Shown here: positions 17,832 through 26,380 of the stretch, in pieces
Layout of the letters: every line of letters begins with the position of its first letter
How positions within the stretch are numbered: position 1 is the first letter of the stretch
Origin: Actinomycetes bacterium
Lineage (GTDB): Bacteria; Actinomycetota; Coriobacteriia; Coriobacteriales; Eggerthellaceae
NCBI GenBank assembly: GCA_023460315.1
Contig: JAEWQO010000012.1
Location: 7,587-71,586, forward strand
Length of the DNA: 64,000 nucleotides
Direction of reading: 5' to 3'
The notes under the pieces: model-generated
Databases searched by the model: none
What the model saw: the letters and a program-made list of their open reading frames with translations, nothing else
What the model was told of the DNA's origin: nothing
Translations under genes and position numbers: made by a program

Positions 17832-18461
17832 ATGATTGCTGTTGAAGGCGCTTCCTTGCATCTCATGCAACAGGTGTTTCGCCACGTGCTCGATGCGTTT
17901 GCCCATCCCGGAACCGTGCAAAGGCTTCCGGCCGAGCTGTCGCGGGATGACGGGTCGCTGGCGTTCGGCGCACCGCTGGAAACACTGGTGCGCCTGTTCG
18001 TCGATCAGGCTGTGTCATTTTGTGTGCAGGATGTCGCTCCCGATGCCGCAGAGCGCTTCCTCGTGTCTGAGACCCATGCGGCGCGTGCGTCGTGCCGTGA
18101 GGCTGATTTTGTCATAGTTCCCGTTCGCGCCGATGCCCAGATCGTTCGCAGTGCCGTGCTGGAAGCCTCCCAAGGGGCGCTCGCGTCTCCCGAGAAGGGG
18201 GCCACGGTGCTCATGGGATGCGCTCGGATCGAAGCGGCCGGACAGCGGGCAGGCGCGTCCTTGCCGGTCGTTGAGGTGCGGGGCCCCGGAGTCGCGGACG
18301 TGAACCGCTTTGGGATCGACCGCATCGCGTGGGCGGACGCCCGTGCCGACCGTGGCGATGAATACCCCTGCGGGATTGAGATCGTGCTCGTGGATGACGA
18401 GGGAGATCTGGTGGCCATACCACGCAGTGCGCATCTCGTCGTGGACGGGAGGGAATGCTAG
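17832..18461 (+). CDS. phnH: C-P lyase subunit PhnH
   Basis: 209 residues, ATG 17832 behind GGTGAGG. QQVFRHVLDAFAHPGTVQRL matches the FRxxLxAMSRPG opening of PhnH. VSFCVQDV, FVIVPVRADAQ, LASPEKGATVLMGC and the end GPGVADVNRFGIDRIAW are family landmarks. It is a PLP-transferase-like fold without cofactor that docks on the PhnGIJ core. Its length is close to the usual 194 residues. phnI follows directly. Confidence 0.9.
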   Translation: MIAVEGASLHLMQQVFRHVLDAFAHPGTVQRLPAELSRDDGSLAFGAPLETLVRLFVDQAVSFCVQDVAPDAAERFLVSETHAARASCREADFVIVPVRADAQIVRSAVLEASQGALASPEKGATVLMGCARIEAAGQRAGASLPVVEVRGPGVADVNRFGIDRIAWADARADRGDEYPCGIEIVLVDDEGDLVAIPRSAHLVVDGREC

Positions 18462-19862
18462 ATGGGCTACGTTGCGGTTCGTGGCGGCGGCAGGGCCATC
18501 GAAGAGAGTCTCGCCCTGCTGGAGTTCGAGCGCGTCATGGCGTCGGGGGAGGTGGGAACCGATGATATCGAGGGGATGTTCCCCGAGCTGATTGACCAGG
18601 TTATGGGAGAGGCATCGCTGTTCTCCCCCCGGCTTGCGGCACTCGCTCTCAAGCAGGCCCAGGGATCTCCCGACGAGGCCGTGTTTCTGCTTCGGGCGTT
18701 TCGCTCGACGCTCGAGCGGCCCTTTGTGTCGCGCCCTCTCGACATGGGCCGCATGCAGGTGCGCCGGCGCATATCGGCGGCGTTTAAGGACGTGCCAGGG
18801 GGACAGGTTCTTGGATCCACGCGCGATTACAGCCATCGTTTGCTCGATTTCGATCTCGAGGCGGAGGATGCCAGCGATCTTGCCGCCAAGCGCGCGGCCC
18901 TCGCCAAGCATTTCGATGCCACAGGCGAAGAGGGGGCGTCCACTCCTGGAAAGGCCAGGGTGGCCAGAGAGGGCTTTCCTGAAGCTGCCGGCTCCGCGAT
19001 GGCCGAGCGGCAAGGGGCCGACGGCGTCGCTTCGGAGGTTGCGCGGGAGGCTGGCTCGCCGACGGGTGCCTCCTCCGAATCCCCCTGCTCTTTGCCGGGG
19101 GAGGTGTCTGAGCTTTCGGAGCCTTTCCCCCGTGTGCTTGATTACTTGAGAGACGAGGGGCTGGTCGCATCCTGCGTTCCCGACGACAGCCCTCCGGTGG
19201 ATGCGACCATGGTGCCGCTCACGTTTCCTGCTCCGCGCTCCGTTCGCCTCCAGACGCTCTCGCGCGGCATGACGCAGGCTGTCGAGGCGTTGGGGTATGC
19301 TGCGATCCGCGGCTTCGGGCCTTCCCATCCCACGGTCGGGGAGCTGCGTGCGGGCAGGGCAGCCCTTGCCGTCGACCATCCCCTCGAGGCTGGCGGTGCT
19401 GATGACGCATACTATCTTGGATCGATTCCCGTCACGGAAGTCGAGAGCGTGTTTCCCGTCGAGGCCGCTGGTCCCGACAATGCGGGCATGACGTTTGACA
19501 TCGGCTATGGTCTGGTCATCGGACGTGCGGAGTCGAAGGCTATCGCCATGAGCGTGCTCGACCATTGCCTTGAGCACGGAGACGCGCGGTTTCCGACCGA
19601 GGATGAGGAATTCGTGCTGTATCACGTTGACGGGGTGGAGGCGACGGGCTTCATCTCCCATCTCAAGCTGCCTCACTACGTGACATTCCAGTCAAAGCTT
19701 TCAAGTGTTCGCGGCTCGGTTGAGAGGGCCCGCGGAGCAGCTCGGGCAACGGGAGAACAGGAGGCCACTGCTGCAGGCGGGATGCCGGAAGGCAGCTCGT
19801 CTGCAGGCGATGGGGGCCGTGGAGATTTGGGGAAGGGATCGTCCGATGCAGCGGCACTATAA
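18462..19862 (+). CDS. phnI: C-P lyase subunit PhnI, with insert and C-terminal extension
   Basis: 466 residues against ~354 in E. coli. The start GYVAVRGGGRAIEESLALL, the middle LIDQVMGEASLFSPRLAALALKQ and the later LTFPAPRSVRLQTLSRGMTQAVEALGYAAIRGFGPSHPT are PhnI. So are SIPVTEVESVFP and GYGLVIGRAESKAIAMSVLDHCLE. PhnI is the nucleosidase/phosphonyl transferase of the pathway. Two unusual parts are visible: a ~70-residue Ala/Gly/Ser/Glu-rich insert around 155-225, and a ~45-residue low-complexity tail after KLPHYVTFQSKLSSVRG. The tail overlaps the phnJ start by 17 bases. Confidence 0.92.
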   Translation: MGYVAVRGGGRAIEESLALLEFERVMASGEVGTDDIEGMFPELIDQVMGEASLFSPRLAALALKQAQGSPDEAVFLLRAFRSTLERPFVSRPLDMGRMQVRRRISAAFKDVPGGQVLGSTRDYSHRLLDFDLEAEDASDLAAKRAALAKHFDATGEEGASTPGKARVAREGFPEAAGSAMAERQGADGVASEVAREAGSPTGASSESPCSLPGEVSELSEPFPRVLDYLRDEGLVASCVPDDSPPVDATMVPLTFPAPRSVRLQTLSRGMTQAVEALGYAAIRGFGPSHPTVGELRAGRAALAVDHPLEAGGADDAYYLGSIPVTEVESVFPVEAAGPDNAGMTFDIGYGLVIGRAESKAIAMSVLDHCLEHGDARFPTEDEEFVLYHVDGVEATGFISHLKLPHYVTFQSKLSSVRGSVERARGAARATGEQEATAAGGMPEGSSSAGDGGRGDLGKGSSDAAAL

Positions 19863-21078
19863 CTATGCGTTCTTTGACGAGGCATCGAAGCGTGAGATTC
19901 GTCGCGCCATCATCAAAGGCGTGTCCATTCCTGGCTATCAGGTTCCGTTTGCGTCGCGAGAAATGCCTATCGGGCGGGGTTGGGGGACAGGCGGCCTCCA
20001 GGTCACGTTGGCCATTATCGGCCGCGATGACGTGCTCAAGGTGATCGACCAAGGCTCTGACGACAGCGTGAACGCCGTCAACATCAAGAAGCTTGTCGTT
20101 GCCACCACCGATGTCGAGGTGACTGACGACACGGCCGAGGCCACGCTCATCCAATCGCGCCACCGCATTCCCGAGTGTCCGCTTCGCGACGATCAGATCC
20201 TCGTGCTGCAAGTGCCTACGCCCGAGCCCTTGCGCGCCTTCGAACCCAGCGAGGCGGTCACGAGGCGCCTCCACGCCGAAGCTGACTACACGGGTGCGTG
20301 GCTGGAACTGTTTGACCAGATCGTGCGGTATGGAATGACGGTTACCGGCGCCGATCATCCCGTGCTGGTGAACGGGCGTTACGTCATGGCGCCGTCGCCC
20401 ATTCCTCGTTTCGACAACAACAAGCTTCACCAGGCCGATCATCTGACGCTCTTCGGTGCGGGACGAGAGAAAAAGATCTACGCGGTGCCACCTTACACCG
20501 AGGTCGTTCCACTCGATTTCGAAGACTATCCGTTCTCTCCCGAACGGTTCGACGGCAAGCGTTGCGCTCTGTGCGGGGCGACAGGGGTCTACCTGGACGA
20601 GCTGGTGGATGAGGTCACGGGAGCAACGTATCACCAATGCAACGACACCGCCTTCTGCGCGCAACGTCGCGATGCGCGGCGCGAAAGAGCGGGCGTCGCA
20701 AAGCTTCCCGCCGACACAAAGCTTTCCGCTGACGTAAAGCTTCCCGCCGACACAGGGCTTCCCGCTGACGTAAAGCTTCTCGCTGATCCTGCGGGGATGC
20801 TGCCGGATGCCGCTGCAACGCGCGCGGCCCCCGCCGGTGAGGTTGCGATGGGGATGATGGGGCGGTGCCGGGCGAGGGGTTCCGCCGCAATGCGCGCGGC
20901 CCCTGCTGATGAGGCTGCGGGCGCTGCCATGATGCCCGCAGCCTTTGCCGACAGGGCTCCGGACGGAGGCGGGCAAGCCGCAGGGTCTGCGAGTTGCCGG
21001 GGAGAATGTCGGGATGCCGCCCAAAAGAGAACGAATGTTTCACGTGAAACATTCGCGGAAGAGGAGAGCCATGTGTGA
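19846..21078 (+). CDS. phnJ: C-P lyase subunit PhnJ (radical SAM carbon-phosphorus lyase) with long tail
   Basis: 410 residues; ATG 19846 has GGAAGGGA upstream and gives the normal N-terminus (HYNYAFFDEASKREIRRA). IPGYQVPF holds the glycyl-radical glycine. Cys240, Cys243, Cys265 and Cys271 correspond to the FeS and thiyl-radical cysteines of E. coli PhnJ (241, 244, 266, 272). The enzyme splits the C-P bond of ribose-1-phosphonate-5-phosphate, releasing the alkane and ribose 1,2-cyclic phosphate 5-phosphate. E. coli PhnJ ends near 281; here ~125 extra residues follow, including degenerate repeats of LPADTKLSADVK type, Ala/Gly-rich sequence and a stretch encoded by a parS palindrome. The tail's composition suggests it is not catalytic. 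Confidence 0.93.
   Translation: MQRHYNYAFFDEASKREIRRAIIKGVSIPGYQVPFASREMPIGRGWGTGGLQVTLAIIGRDDVLKVIDQGSDDSVNAVNIKKLVVATTDVEVTDDTAEATLIQSRHRIPECPLRDDQILVLQVPTPEPLRAFEPSEAVTRRLHAEADYTGAWLELFDQIVRYGMTVTGADHPVLVNGRYVMAPSPIPRFDNNKLHQADHLTLFGAGREKKIYAVPPYTEVVPLDFEDYPFSPERFDGKRCALCGATGVYLDELVDEVTGATYHQCNDTAFCAQRRDARRERAGVAKLPADTKLSADVKLPADTGLPADVKLLADPAGMLPDAAATRAAPAGEVAMGMMGRCRARGSAAMRAAPADEAAGAAMMPAAFADRAPDGGGQAAGSASCRGECRDAAQKRTNVSRETFAEEESHV
20700..20792 (+). repeat. Short tandem repeats coding the PhnJ tail
   Basis: Successive units of about 15-30 bases of the type AAGCTTCCCGCCGACACA / AAGCTTTCCGCTGACGTA encode KLPADT, KLSADV, KLPADT, GLPADV and KLLADP. The repeats drift at third positions, so they are maintained as protein or are old duplications. 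Confidence 0.65.
21036..21051. other. parS-type ParB binding site 1
   Basis: TGTTTCACGTGAAACA is identical to the consensus parS of chromosomal ParB proteins. The symmetry extends perfectly to 24 bases (21032-21055). It lies inside the end of phnJ, 20 bases before the phnK start codon. Confidence 0.88.
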
Positions 21079-22081
21079 CGTGTGCGCCAGCCCGCAAGCC
21101 GTTTCGACGCCGTTGCGCCGCCCTTCCGGTGTCAGCGGCTGCCAATGCCCCGAAGCTGTCGTCAGCGACCATCGGGATTATCCTCGCAGCCTGTGCTCGC
21201 CGGCCGGCATCCATAAAATTGACTCAGAAGATCAGCGTTTTAGCGCCAACGAGCGGCCACGCCTGTCGGTGCGCCACCTGTCGCTGCGCTTTGGCGCCGG
21301 ATGTCCCTCCTGCCGGGAGCCTCACGCGAGGCTTGAACGCAATGTCTGCTCGCGCTGTGGCACCGTGCACGCCGTGCGCGACGTGAGCTTGGATGTGTTT
21401 CCCGGGGAGATTCTCGGCATTGTCGGTGAATCGGGAAGCGGTAAATCGAGCCTGATGAAATGTATATTCTTTGACGAGGAGGCAACGGCGGGAGACGTGC
21501 GTGCCCGATCGTATGATGGGGGTGCGGCAAATCTTCTCTGCCTGTCGTCCCAGCACAGGCGGATCGTTCGCAACACGGTGTTCGGCATGGTCTATCAAAA
21601 TCCCTATCTGGGCTTGCGCATGGATTTCTCCTCTCTGTCGAACATCGCCGAGCAGATGATCGCCGCAGGCGACCGCAACGTGAATGCCATGCGCCGACGT
21701 GGCGAGGAGCTGCTCGGGCGGGTGAACATCCCGCTGTCTCGCGCAACCGACGCACCCCGTCTCTTCTCGGGCGGCATGCAGCAACGCGTGCAGATAGCTA
21801 AGGCTCTGTCGAACAACCCGCCTATTCTCCTGCTCGATGAGGTGACCACGGGGCTCGACTTGTCCGTGCAGGCCAGCGTTCTTGATCTTATTCAGCAGAT
21901 CAAGCGCGACTCGAATGTGAGCATGGTGGTGGTCAGCCATGATCTGGGCGTCATTCGCATGTTGGCCGATCGCACGCTGGTCATGTTGGATGGATGCATC
22001 GTCGAGAGCGGTCTCACGGACCAGGTGCTGGAAGACCCCCAGCATGCCTACACCCAACAACTGGTGTATTCCCTGCTATAG
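21071..22081 (+). CDS. phnK: C-P lyase ATP-binding subunit PhnK, with Cys-rich insert
   Basis: 336 residues from ATG 21071 (GAGGAGAG upstream), overlapping the phnJ end (ATGTGTGA). Walker A GESGSGKSSLMK, Q-loop VYQNPYLGLR, signature FSGGMQQRVQIAKAL, Walker B ILLLDEVTTGLD and the PhnK-typical end VESGLTDQVLEDPQHAYTQQL are clear. PhnK binds the PhnGHIJ core as a dimer with PhnL and uses ATP hydrolysis to open the complex. E. coli PhnK is 252 residues. Here ~55 extra N-terminal residues and an insert CPSCREPHARLERNVCSRCG between the first strand and Walker A form a zinc-ribbon-like CxxC...CxxC pair. Confidence 0.88.
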   Translation: MCDVCASPQAVSTPLRRPSGVSGCQCPEAVVSDHRDYPRSLCSPAGIHKIDSEDQRFSANERPRLSVRHLSLRFGAGCPSCREPHARLERNVCSRCGTVHAVRDVSLDVFPGEILGIVGESGSGKSSLMKCIFFDEEATAGDVRARSYDGGAANLLCLSSQHRRIVRNTVFGMVYQNPYLGLRMDFSSLSNIAEQMIAAGDRNVNAMRRRGEELLGRVNIPLSRATDAPRLFSGGMQQRVQIAKALSNNPPILLLDEVTTGLDLSVQASVLDLIQQIKRDSNVSMVVVSHDLGVIRMLADRTLVMLDGCIVESGLTDQVLEDPQHAYTQQLVYSLL

Positions 22082-22098
22082 AAGAAACGAGGTTGACC

Positions 22099-23517
22099 AT
22101 GGATACCAACTCTTACCTGATATGTGGCGGTCTGGTGGTCTGTGCTGATCGGGTGCTGCCCGCACATGACGTCATTGTCATCGATGGCCGCATCGCCGCC
22201 GTCAAACCCACGATGGCCGATGACGACTGCTGCATCCCGCCCGACGGCACGGTGGGCACGTTGCCGGTGGTGGACGCGCGTGGCGCGTACGTCGTGCCCG
22301 GTCTTATCGACATTCACTCGGACTATGTGGAGAATGTCGCGTCTCCGCGGCCAAGCGTCGTCATGAATCTTGCCACCTCGCTGTACAAGGCCGATCGTGA
22401 GCTCGTGTCGCACGGCATCACCACCATCTATCACTCGCTGTCCGTCTATGGCGCGCATATTTTCGACCATAAGCCTATTCGCGATTTCGGCAACGTGAGC
22501 GAACTCATTGACCGCGTGGCTGGCATGCGCGTGGTTGAGGAGCGCGACCACCTCATCCGCCACCGCCTTCACTTGCGGGTGGAGCTTGATTCGGTGGACC
22601 TCTATGATGACATTGAGGCTTGTCTGCGCTCGGGCAAAGTGGATCTTGTCTCCTTCATGGATCACACTCCGGGACGGGGGCAATACCATGACTTGCTGGT
22701 GTTCAGCGATATGCTCAAAGGCTATCGCGACCTCGACGACGATGAGATCCGCGACATCGTCAACATGCAGCAGCAAAGCGAAAAGATAACCTATGCGCAG
22801 ATATCCTGCTTGGCGGCTATCGCCCGTGAACGAGGCATATCCATTGCCTCCCATGACGACGATAGCGAGGAGAAACTGGCCTTCATGGATGGTCTTGAGG
22901 CGACCATCTCGGAGTTTCCCATCACGCTCGGCATCGCTCGCGCGGCGCGCAAACGAGGAATGCACACCATTGCCGGAGCACCGAACGTCCTGTTGGGGCA
23001 CAGCCACTCGGGCAACCTCTCCGCCCGTGAGGCGGTGGTGGACGGTGCAATCGATGTGCTGTGCAGCGACTATTATCCGGCCGCGTTGCTCGATGCGGTG
23101 TTCACGCTGCACCGCACCTGCGACATCGGTATCGCCCGTGCGTTCTCGCTTGTCACCATCAACCCGGCGAAGGCTGCGGGCATTGCCGACGAGGTGGGCT
23201 CCATCGCCGGGGGGAAGCGCGCCGACCTGCTGCTTGTGCGCGAGATTGCCTGCGGTGGCGAAGGGCAGACCATGCCGGTGGTCACCCGTGCTTTCGTTGG
23301 CGGACGTTCCGTGTTTCGCTCTCATTATCCCGATCAGCCCAGCGGCTATGGCCGTGAAGACGACATCGCGTCGCAGGCGGCGCTTCGGCGTTTTCCCTCG
23401 CCCACGTCACCTGTCGAGATGGAGGTTCTCGCCGCTTTGGTCGAGTGCGGCCAGAGCGGGGGGCAGCGAAGGGGCGACGGGAAGGCCGCTTGTCTCACGT
23501 TGGGCGAGGCGATGTGA
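22099..23517 (+). CDS. phnM: Alpha-D-ribose 1-methylphosphonate 5-triphosphate diphosphatase PhnM
   Basis: 472 residues; ATG 22099 lies 17 bases after phnK with ACGAGG upstream. It is an amidohydrolase-fold protein: VVPGLIDIHSDYVENVASPRP (metal-binding HxD and the PhnM-specific segment), HGITTIYHSLSVYG, ISIASHDDDSEEK, APNVLLGHSHSGNLSAREAV and IDVLCSDYYPAALLDAV. PhnM removes pyrophosphate from the triphosphate made by PhnI, giving the PhnJ substrate. The C-terminus carries about 60 residues more than E. coli PhnM. It ends in an ATGTGACGTG junction with phnL. Confidence 0.92.
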   Translation: MDTNSYLICGGLVVCADRVLPAHDVIVIDGRIAAVKPTMADDDCCIPPDGTVGTLPVVDARGAYVVPGLIDIHSDYVENVASPRPSVVMNLATSLYKADRELVSHGITTIYHSLSVYGAHIFDHKPIRDFGNVSELIDRVAGMRVVEERDHLIRHRLHLRVELDSVDLYDDIEACLRSGKVDLVSFMDHTPGRGQYHDLLVFSDMLKGYRDLDDDEIRDIVNMQQQSEKITYAQISCLAAIARERGISIASHDDDSEEKLAFMDGLEATISEFPITLGIARAARKRGMHTIAGAPNVLLGHSHSGNLSAREAVVDGAIDVLCSDYYPAALLDAVFTLHRTCDIGIARAFSLVTINPAKAAGIADEVGSIAGGKRADLLLVREIACGGEGQTMPVVTRAFVGGRSVFRSHYPDQPSGYGREDDIASQAALRRFPSPTSPVEMEVLAALVECGQSGGQRRGDGKAACLTLGEAM

Positions 23518-23518
23518 C

Positions 23519-24217
23519 GTGGCTCCCCTTCTGCAGCTAGACGGCTTGTCGAAATCGTTCACGCTCCACCGCGTTCATCGGCGCATCCAAGGCTGCCAAG
23601 ACATCAACCTGCAGATTGAGCCGGGCGCGTTCGTCGGCATCACCGGACGGAGCGGATCGGGCAAGTCGACCATTCTGCGTTGCATCTGGAGGACGAACCT
23701 GCCTGAAAGAGGACGCATCCTCTATGATTCGGCCCGTTTTGGCATGCTGGACCTTGCCCGGGCGACCCAGCGCCAGATGCTCTATGTGCGTGCTTACGAG
23801 ATGGGCTATGTGTCGCAGTTCTTGGATGCGCTTCCTCGCCAGACGGCTTACGACATCGTGTTGGCCAGTGCGATGGAAGCTCATGGCAGCAATCGCGATC
23901 AGGCCGCATGCGAGACGGAGTCCCTGTTGCGCCACTTCGACCTCGATGAGGATCTGTGGGAGCTGTATCCCCGGACGTTTTCGGGCGGCGAGAAGCTTCG
24001 TCTCAACATTGCTGCCGCCATGATCAAGCGTCCCCGGCTGCTGTTGCTTGATGAGCCCACGGCATCCCTTGACGAGGCGTCGAAGATGAAAGTGCGCACC
24101 CTCATCGAGCAGCTGAAGGACGAAGGCACCACCATGCTGGGCATCTTTCATGACCTTGCGTTCATGGAGGGCCTTTGCGATCATGAGTTCAACATGCAGG
24201 AAGGAATGATGGCATGA
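23519..24217 (+). CDS. phnL: C-P lyase ATP-binding subunit PhnL
   Basis: 232 residues from GTG 23519, one base after the phnM stop, behind GGGCGAGGCG. The E. coli length is 226. Walker A GRSGSGKSTILR, the PhnL-type YVSQFLDALPRQTAYDIV, signature FSGGEKLRLNIAAAM and Walker B LLLLDEPTASLD are intact, and IFHDLAFMEGLCD holds the H-loop. The order M-L is inverted relative to the E. coli L-M arrangement. It forms the second ABC subunit on the C-P lyase core. Confidence 0.9.
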   Translation: MAPLLQLDGLSKSFTLHRVHRRIQGCQDINLQIEPGAFVGITGRSGSGKSTILRCIWRTNLPERGRILYDSARFGMLDLARATQRQMLYVRAYEMGYVSQFLDALPRQTAYDIVLASAMEAHGSNRDQAACETESLLRHFDLDEDLWELYPRTFSGGEKLRLNIAAAMIKRPRLLLLDEPTASLDEASKMKVRTLIEQLKDEGTTMLGIFHDLAFMEGLCDHEFNMQEGMMA

Positions 24218-25005
24218 GGGCGGATCTCCATGTGCACACCACCGTGTCGGATGGATCAGACACCTTCGAAGAGGTGCTTGAACAGGCAAGGCAGCGTGGC
24301 ATCGGCCGTATCGCGTTCACGAACCACGACACGACGCAGGGCCTTGACGAAGCGATAGGCCTTGGCGAAAACTTTGGCGTGCAGGTGGTCGGGGGCGTTG
24401 AGGTGAGCGCATGGGACGTAAAGCGCAATCGTAAGGTGCATGTGCTCGGGTATGGTTTAGAGGAGGATTCTCCGGCAATCGCCGCGCTGTGCGGACCGGT
24501 GCTCGAACGTCGCAACGCAAACTCGCTCTGGCAGCTCGACCAGCTGGTCGCGGCAGGGTATGACATCGATGTCGAGCATGCCCTGAGGCTCGGCCATGCC
24601 TCCACCTGCCTGTATAAGCAGCATCTCATGGATGCTCTCATCGATGAACCCTATGCGAGCGCCTCGTATCGCACGCTCTATCGCAGCGTATTCAAGGACG
24701 GCGGCATCGGCGATCGCGATATTTCCTATGTCGATGCACGCGATGCGGTGCATGCCATCGTCGAGGATGGGGGCACGGCCATCCTGGCACATCCGGGGCA
24801 GCTGGACAGCTATGACGTTCTGCCTGATCTGGTTGCTTGCGGGCTGCTTGGCATCGAGCAGCACCATCCCGATCACACGCCCGTCGATCAGGTGCGCTGC
24901 GCCCGTCTGGCAGAGCGCTATCACCTGCAGCTCACGGCTGGCTCGGATTATCACGGCCGTTTCGGCAGCGTTCCCGTTCTGGGATATCGCATTCCCTTCT
25001 GTTAG
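24214..25005 (+). CDS. PHP-domain cyclic phosphate phosphodiesterase (PhnPP-type)
   Basis: 263 residues, ATGA overlap with phnL. The PHP metal motifs are complete: DLHVHTTVSDGS, FTNHDTTQ, VGGVEVSAWD, TAILAHPGQLDS, EQHHPDHTP and TAGSDYHGRFG. In Eggerthella lenta a PHP enzyme in the same genomic position (PhnPP) hydrolyses 5-phosphoribosyl 1,2-cyclic phosphate to ribose 2,5-bisphosphate and then to ribose 5-phosphate plus phosphate. That activity replaces PhnP and PhnN of E. coli, and neither is present here. Assignment of the same function rests on this context plus the PHP motifs. It is the last gene of the phn operon. Confidence 0.85.
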   Translation: MRADLHVHTTVSDGSDTFEEVLEQARQRGIGRIAFTNHDTTQGLDEAIGLGENFGVQVVGGVEVSAWDVKRNRKVHVLGYGLEEDSPAIAALCGPVLERRNANSLWQLDQLVAAGYDIDVEHALRLGHASTCLYKQHLMDALIDEPYASASYRTLYRSVFKDGGIGDRDISYVDARDAVHAIVEDGGTAILAHPGQLDSYDVLPDLVACGLLGIEQHHPDHTPVDQVRCARLAERYHLQLTAGSDYHGRFGSVPVLGYRIPFC

Positions 25006-25555
25006 GGAAACGTTGCCGTGGCGTGAGGCCGCCGACCGGCGGAGCCGCCATAAGGATTTTGGGCTCGATCCGTCAGGCGGACGCGCTTGCGTGGGCTGAA
25101 CCTGTCGGGGCCGGCTACCGTGAATCGGATTGCCAAAGATGGGGAGATAAGGGCAGTTTTCTGGTGGGTGACCTGTCGCATTGACGTGAAAGGCCTGTTC
25201 ATAACATGCGGAGGTTTCCTCCCTTTTCGAAAAGCTACACAGAAGGGAGCCTTTCCTCCAATCCAGCTTGGCACCGTCCTGCCTGTGCCGGCGCCTGTGC
25301 TGTCAGGGAGGGATTTCACAGGGCAGGGTAGGGCAGCCATCCTGTCCCCTTTCGTTCTCGTCCTCCTTGCATGATCCGTGAATTTTCGACCGTACACTGG
25401 GTGAAAAGTACCGTTCGCCACCTATCCGTTAGTCGAAATCACGGCTTTGGCACAGATAAATGTTTGATAATACCGTTGAAGCGCTTTATAGTGAAACGAT
25501 TGTGTCGCGTCGAATTCGCAGAGGCGAACCGTGCGGACGAGGAAGGGGAGAACCG
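25006..25555 (+). other. Intergenic region upstream of the amino-acid transporter
   Basis: No gene is supported in these 550 bases. A small GGAGG/CCTCC hairpin followed by CTTTT (about 25210-25226) could be a weak terminator. A good sigma-A promoter lies near the right end (separate entry). The sequence becomes more AT-rich from about 25370 on. Confidence 0.6.
25464..25492 (+). promoter_or_regulatory. Sigma-A type promoter of the amino-acid ABC operon
   Basis: TTGATA (25464-25469), exactly 17 bases, TATAGT (25487-25492). A start near 25499 leaves a ~57-base leader before the ATG at 25556. Confidence 0.7.
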
Positions 25556-26362
25556 ATGAATCTCAGAAAATGGAGCGTGTTCGCCGTCGTTGGCGTGCTT
25601 GCCGCATCTCTTGCGTTGTTCGGCTGCTCATCGAGTGGCAACCAAACGAACATCGGGGAAGACACGGGCTCGGATGTCGGCTACACGCTGGTGAACGATG
25701 GCAAACTGACCGTTGCGGCATCACTTGATTTCCCGCCGTTTGAGAATCTCAATGGCGACAAACCTGAAGGATTTGAAGTGGATCTCATGGGTCTGCTCGC
25801 GGAGGAGCTTGATCTTGACATCAACTATCTGCCATCCACGAAGTTCGACACCATCATTCCGCTCATTCAGACGGGCGGAAAGGCCGATGTGGGCGTGTCC
25901 GGCATCACGATCACCGATGAGCGTCTGGAATCGGTGGACTTCACTGACCCGATCTGCGACGTGAATCAAAGCATCACGGTGCTCAAGGATTCAGGCATCA
26001 CTGACGTTACGCAGCTCGAGGGTAAAAAGGTGGGCGGCCAGACCGGCACCACCGGCTATGAGTGGGCTGCCGAAAACATCAAGGATGTCGAGATGGTGGG
26101 CTTTGACGAGATGACCGCCGTGTTCGCCGCGTTGCAGTCCGGCCAGATTGATGCCATTGCCGTGGATTGGCCAGTGGCGAACTACTATGTGAAAACCGCC
26201 TACACCGATTGCCAGATCATCAAGGAGATCCCGACGGGCGAGCAGTATGCCATCGCGGTGAGCCAGGACAATCCGGAACTTACCAAGGCGCTCAACACGG
26301 CTCTCAAGGCCGTGCGTGAGAACGGCAAGTATGACGAGCTTGTCGCCAAATGGCTGCAGTAA
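25556..26362 (+). CDS. Amino-acid ABC transporter substrate-binding lipoprotein (family 3)
   Basis: 268 residues, ATG 25556 behind AAGGGGAG. The signal peptide ends in the lipobox ALFGCSSSG. The mature protein follows solute-binding family 3: LTVAASLDFPPFENL, GFEVDLMGLLAEELD, ADVGVSGITITDERLESVDFTDP, GKKVGGQTGTTGYEWA, QIDAIAVDWPVANYYV and YAIAVSQDNPEL. It binds a polar amino acid outside the membrane; which one is not evident. It is the first gene of a three-gene operon with its permease and ATPase. Confidence 0.9.
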   Translation: MNLRKWSVFAVVGVLAASLALFGCSSSGNQTNIGEDTGSDVGYTLVNDGKLTVAASLDFPPFENLNGDKPEGFEVDLMGLLAEELDLDINYLPSTKFDTIIPLIQTGGKADVGVSGITITDERLESVDFTDPICDVNQSITVLKDSGITDVTQLEGKKVGGQTGTTGYEWAAENIKDVEMVGFDEMTAVFAALQSGQIDAIAVDWPVANYYVKTAYTDCQIIKEIPTGEQYAIAVSQDNPELTKALNTALKAVRENGKYDELVAKWLQ

Positions 26363-26380
26363 CGCACGGATAGGGTGACG

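Noticed and set aside
18015..19676. 553-codon minus-strand open frame across phnH/phnI
   Set aside because: A shadow of high-GC coding sequence; phnH and phnI are complete on the plus strand and tightly spaced.
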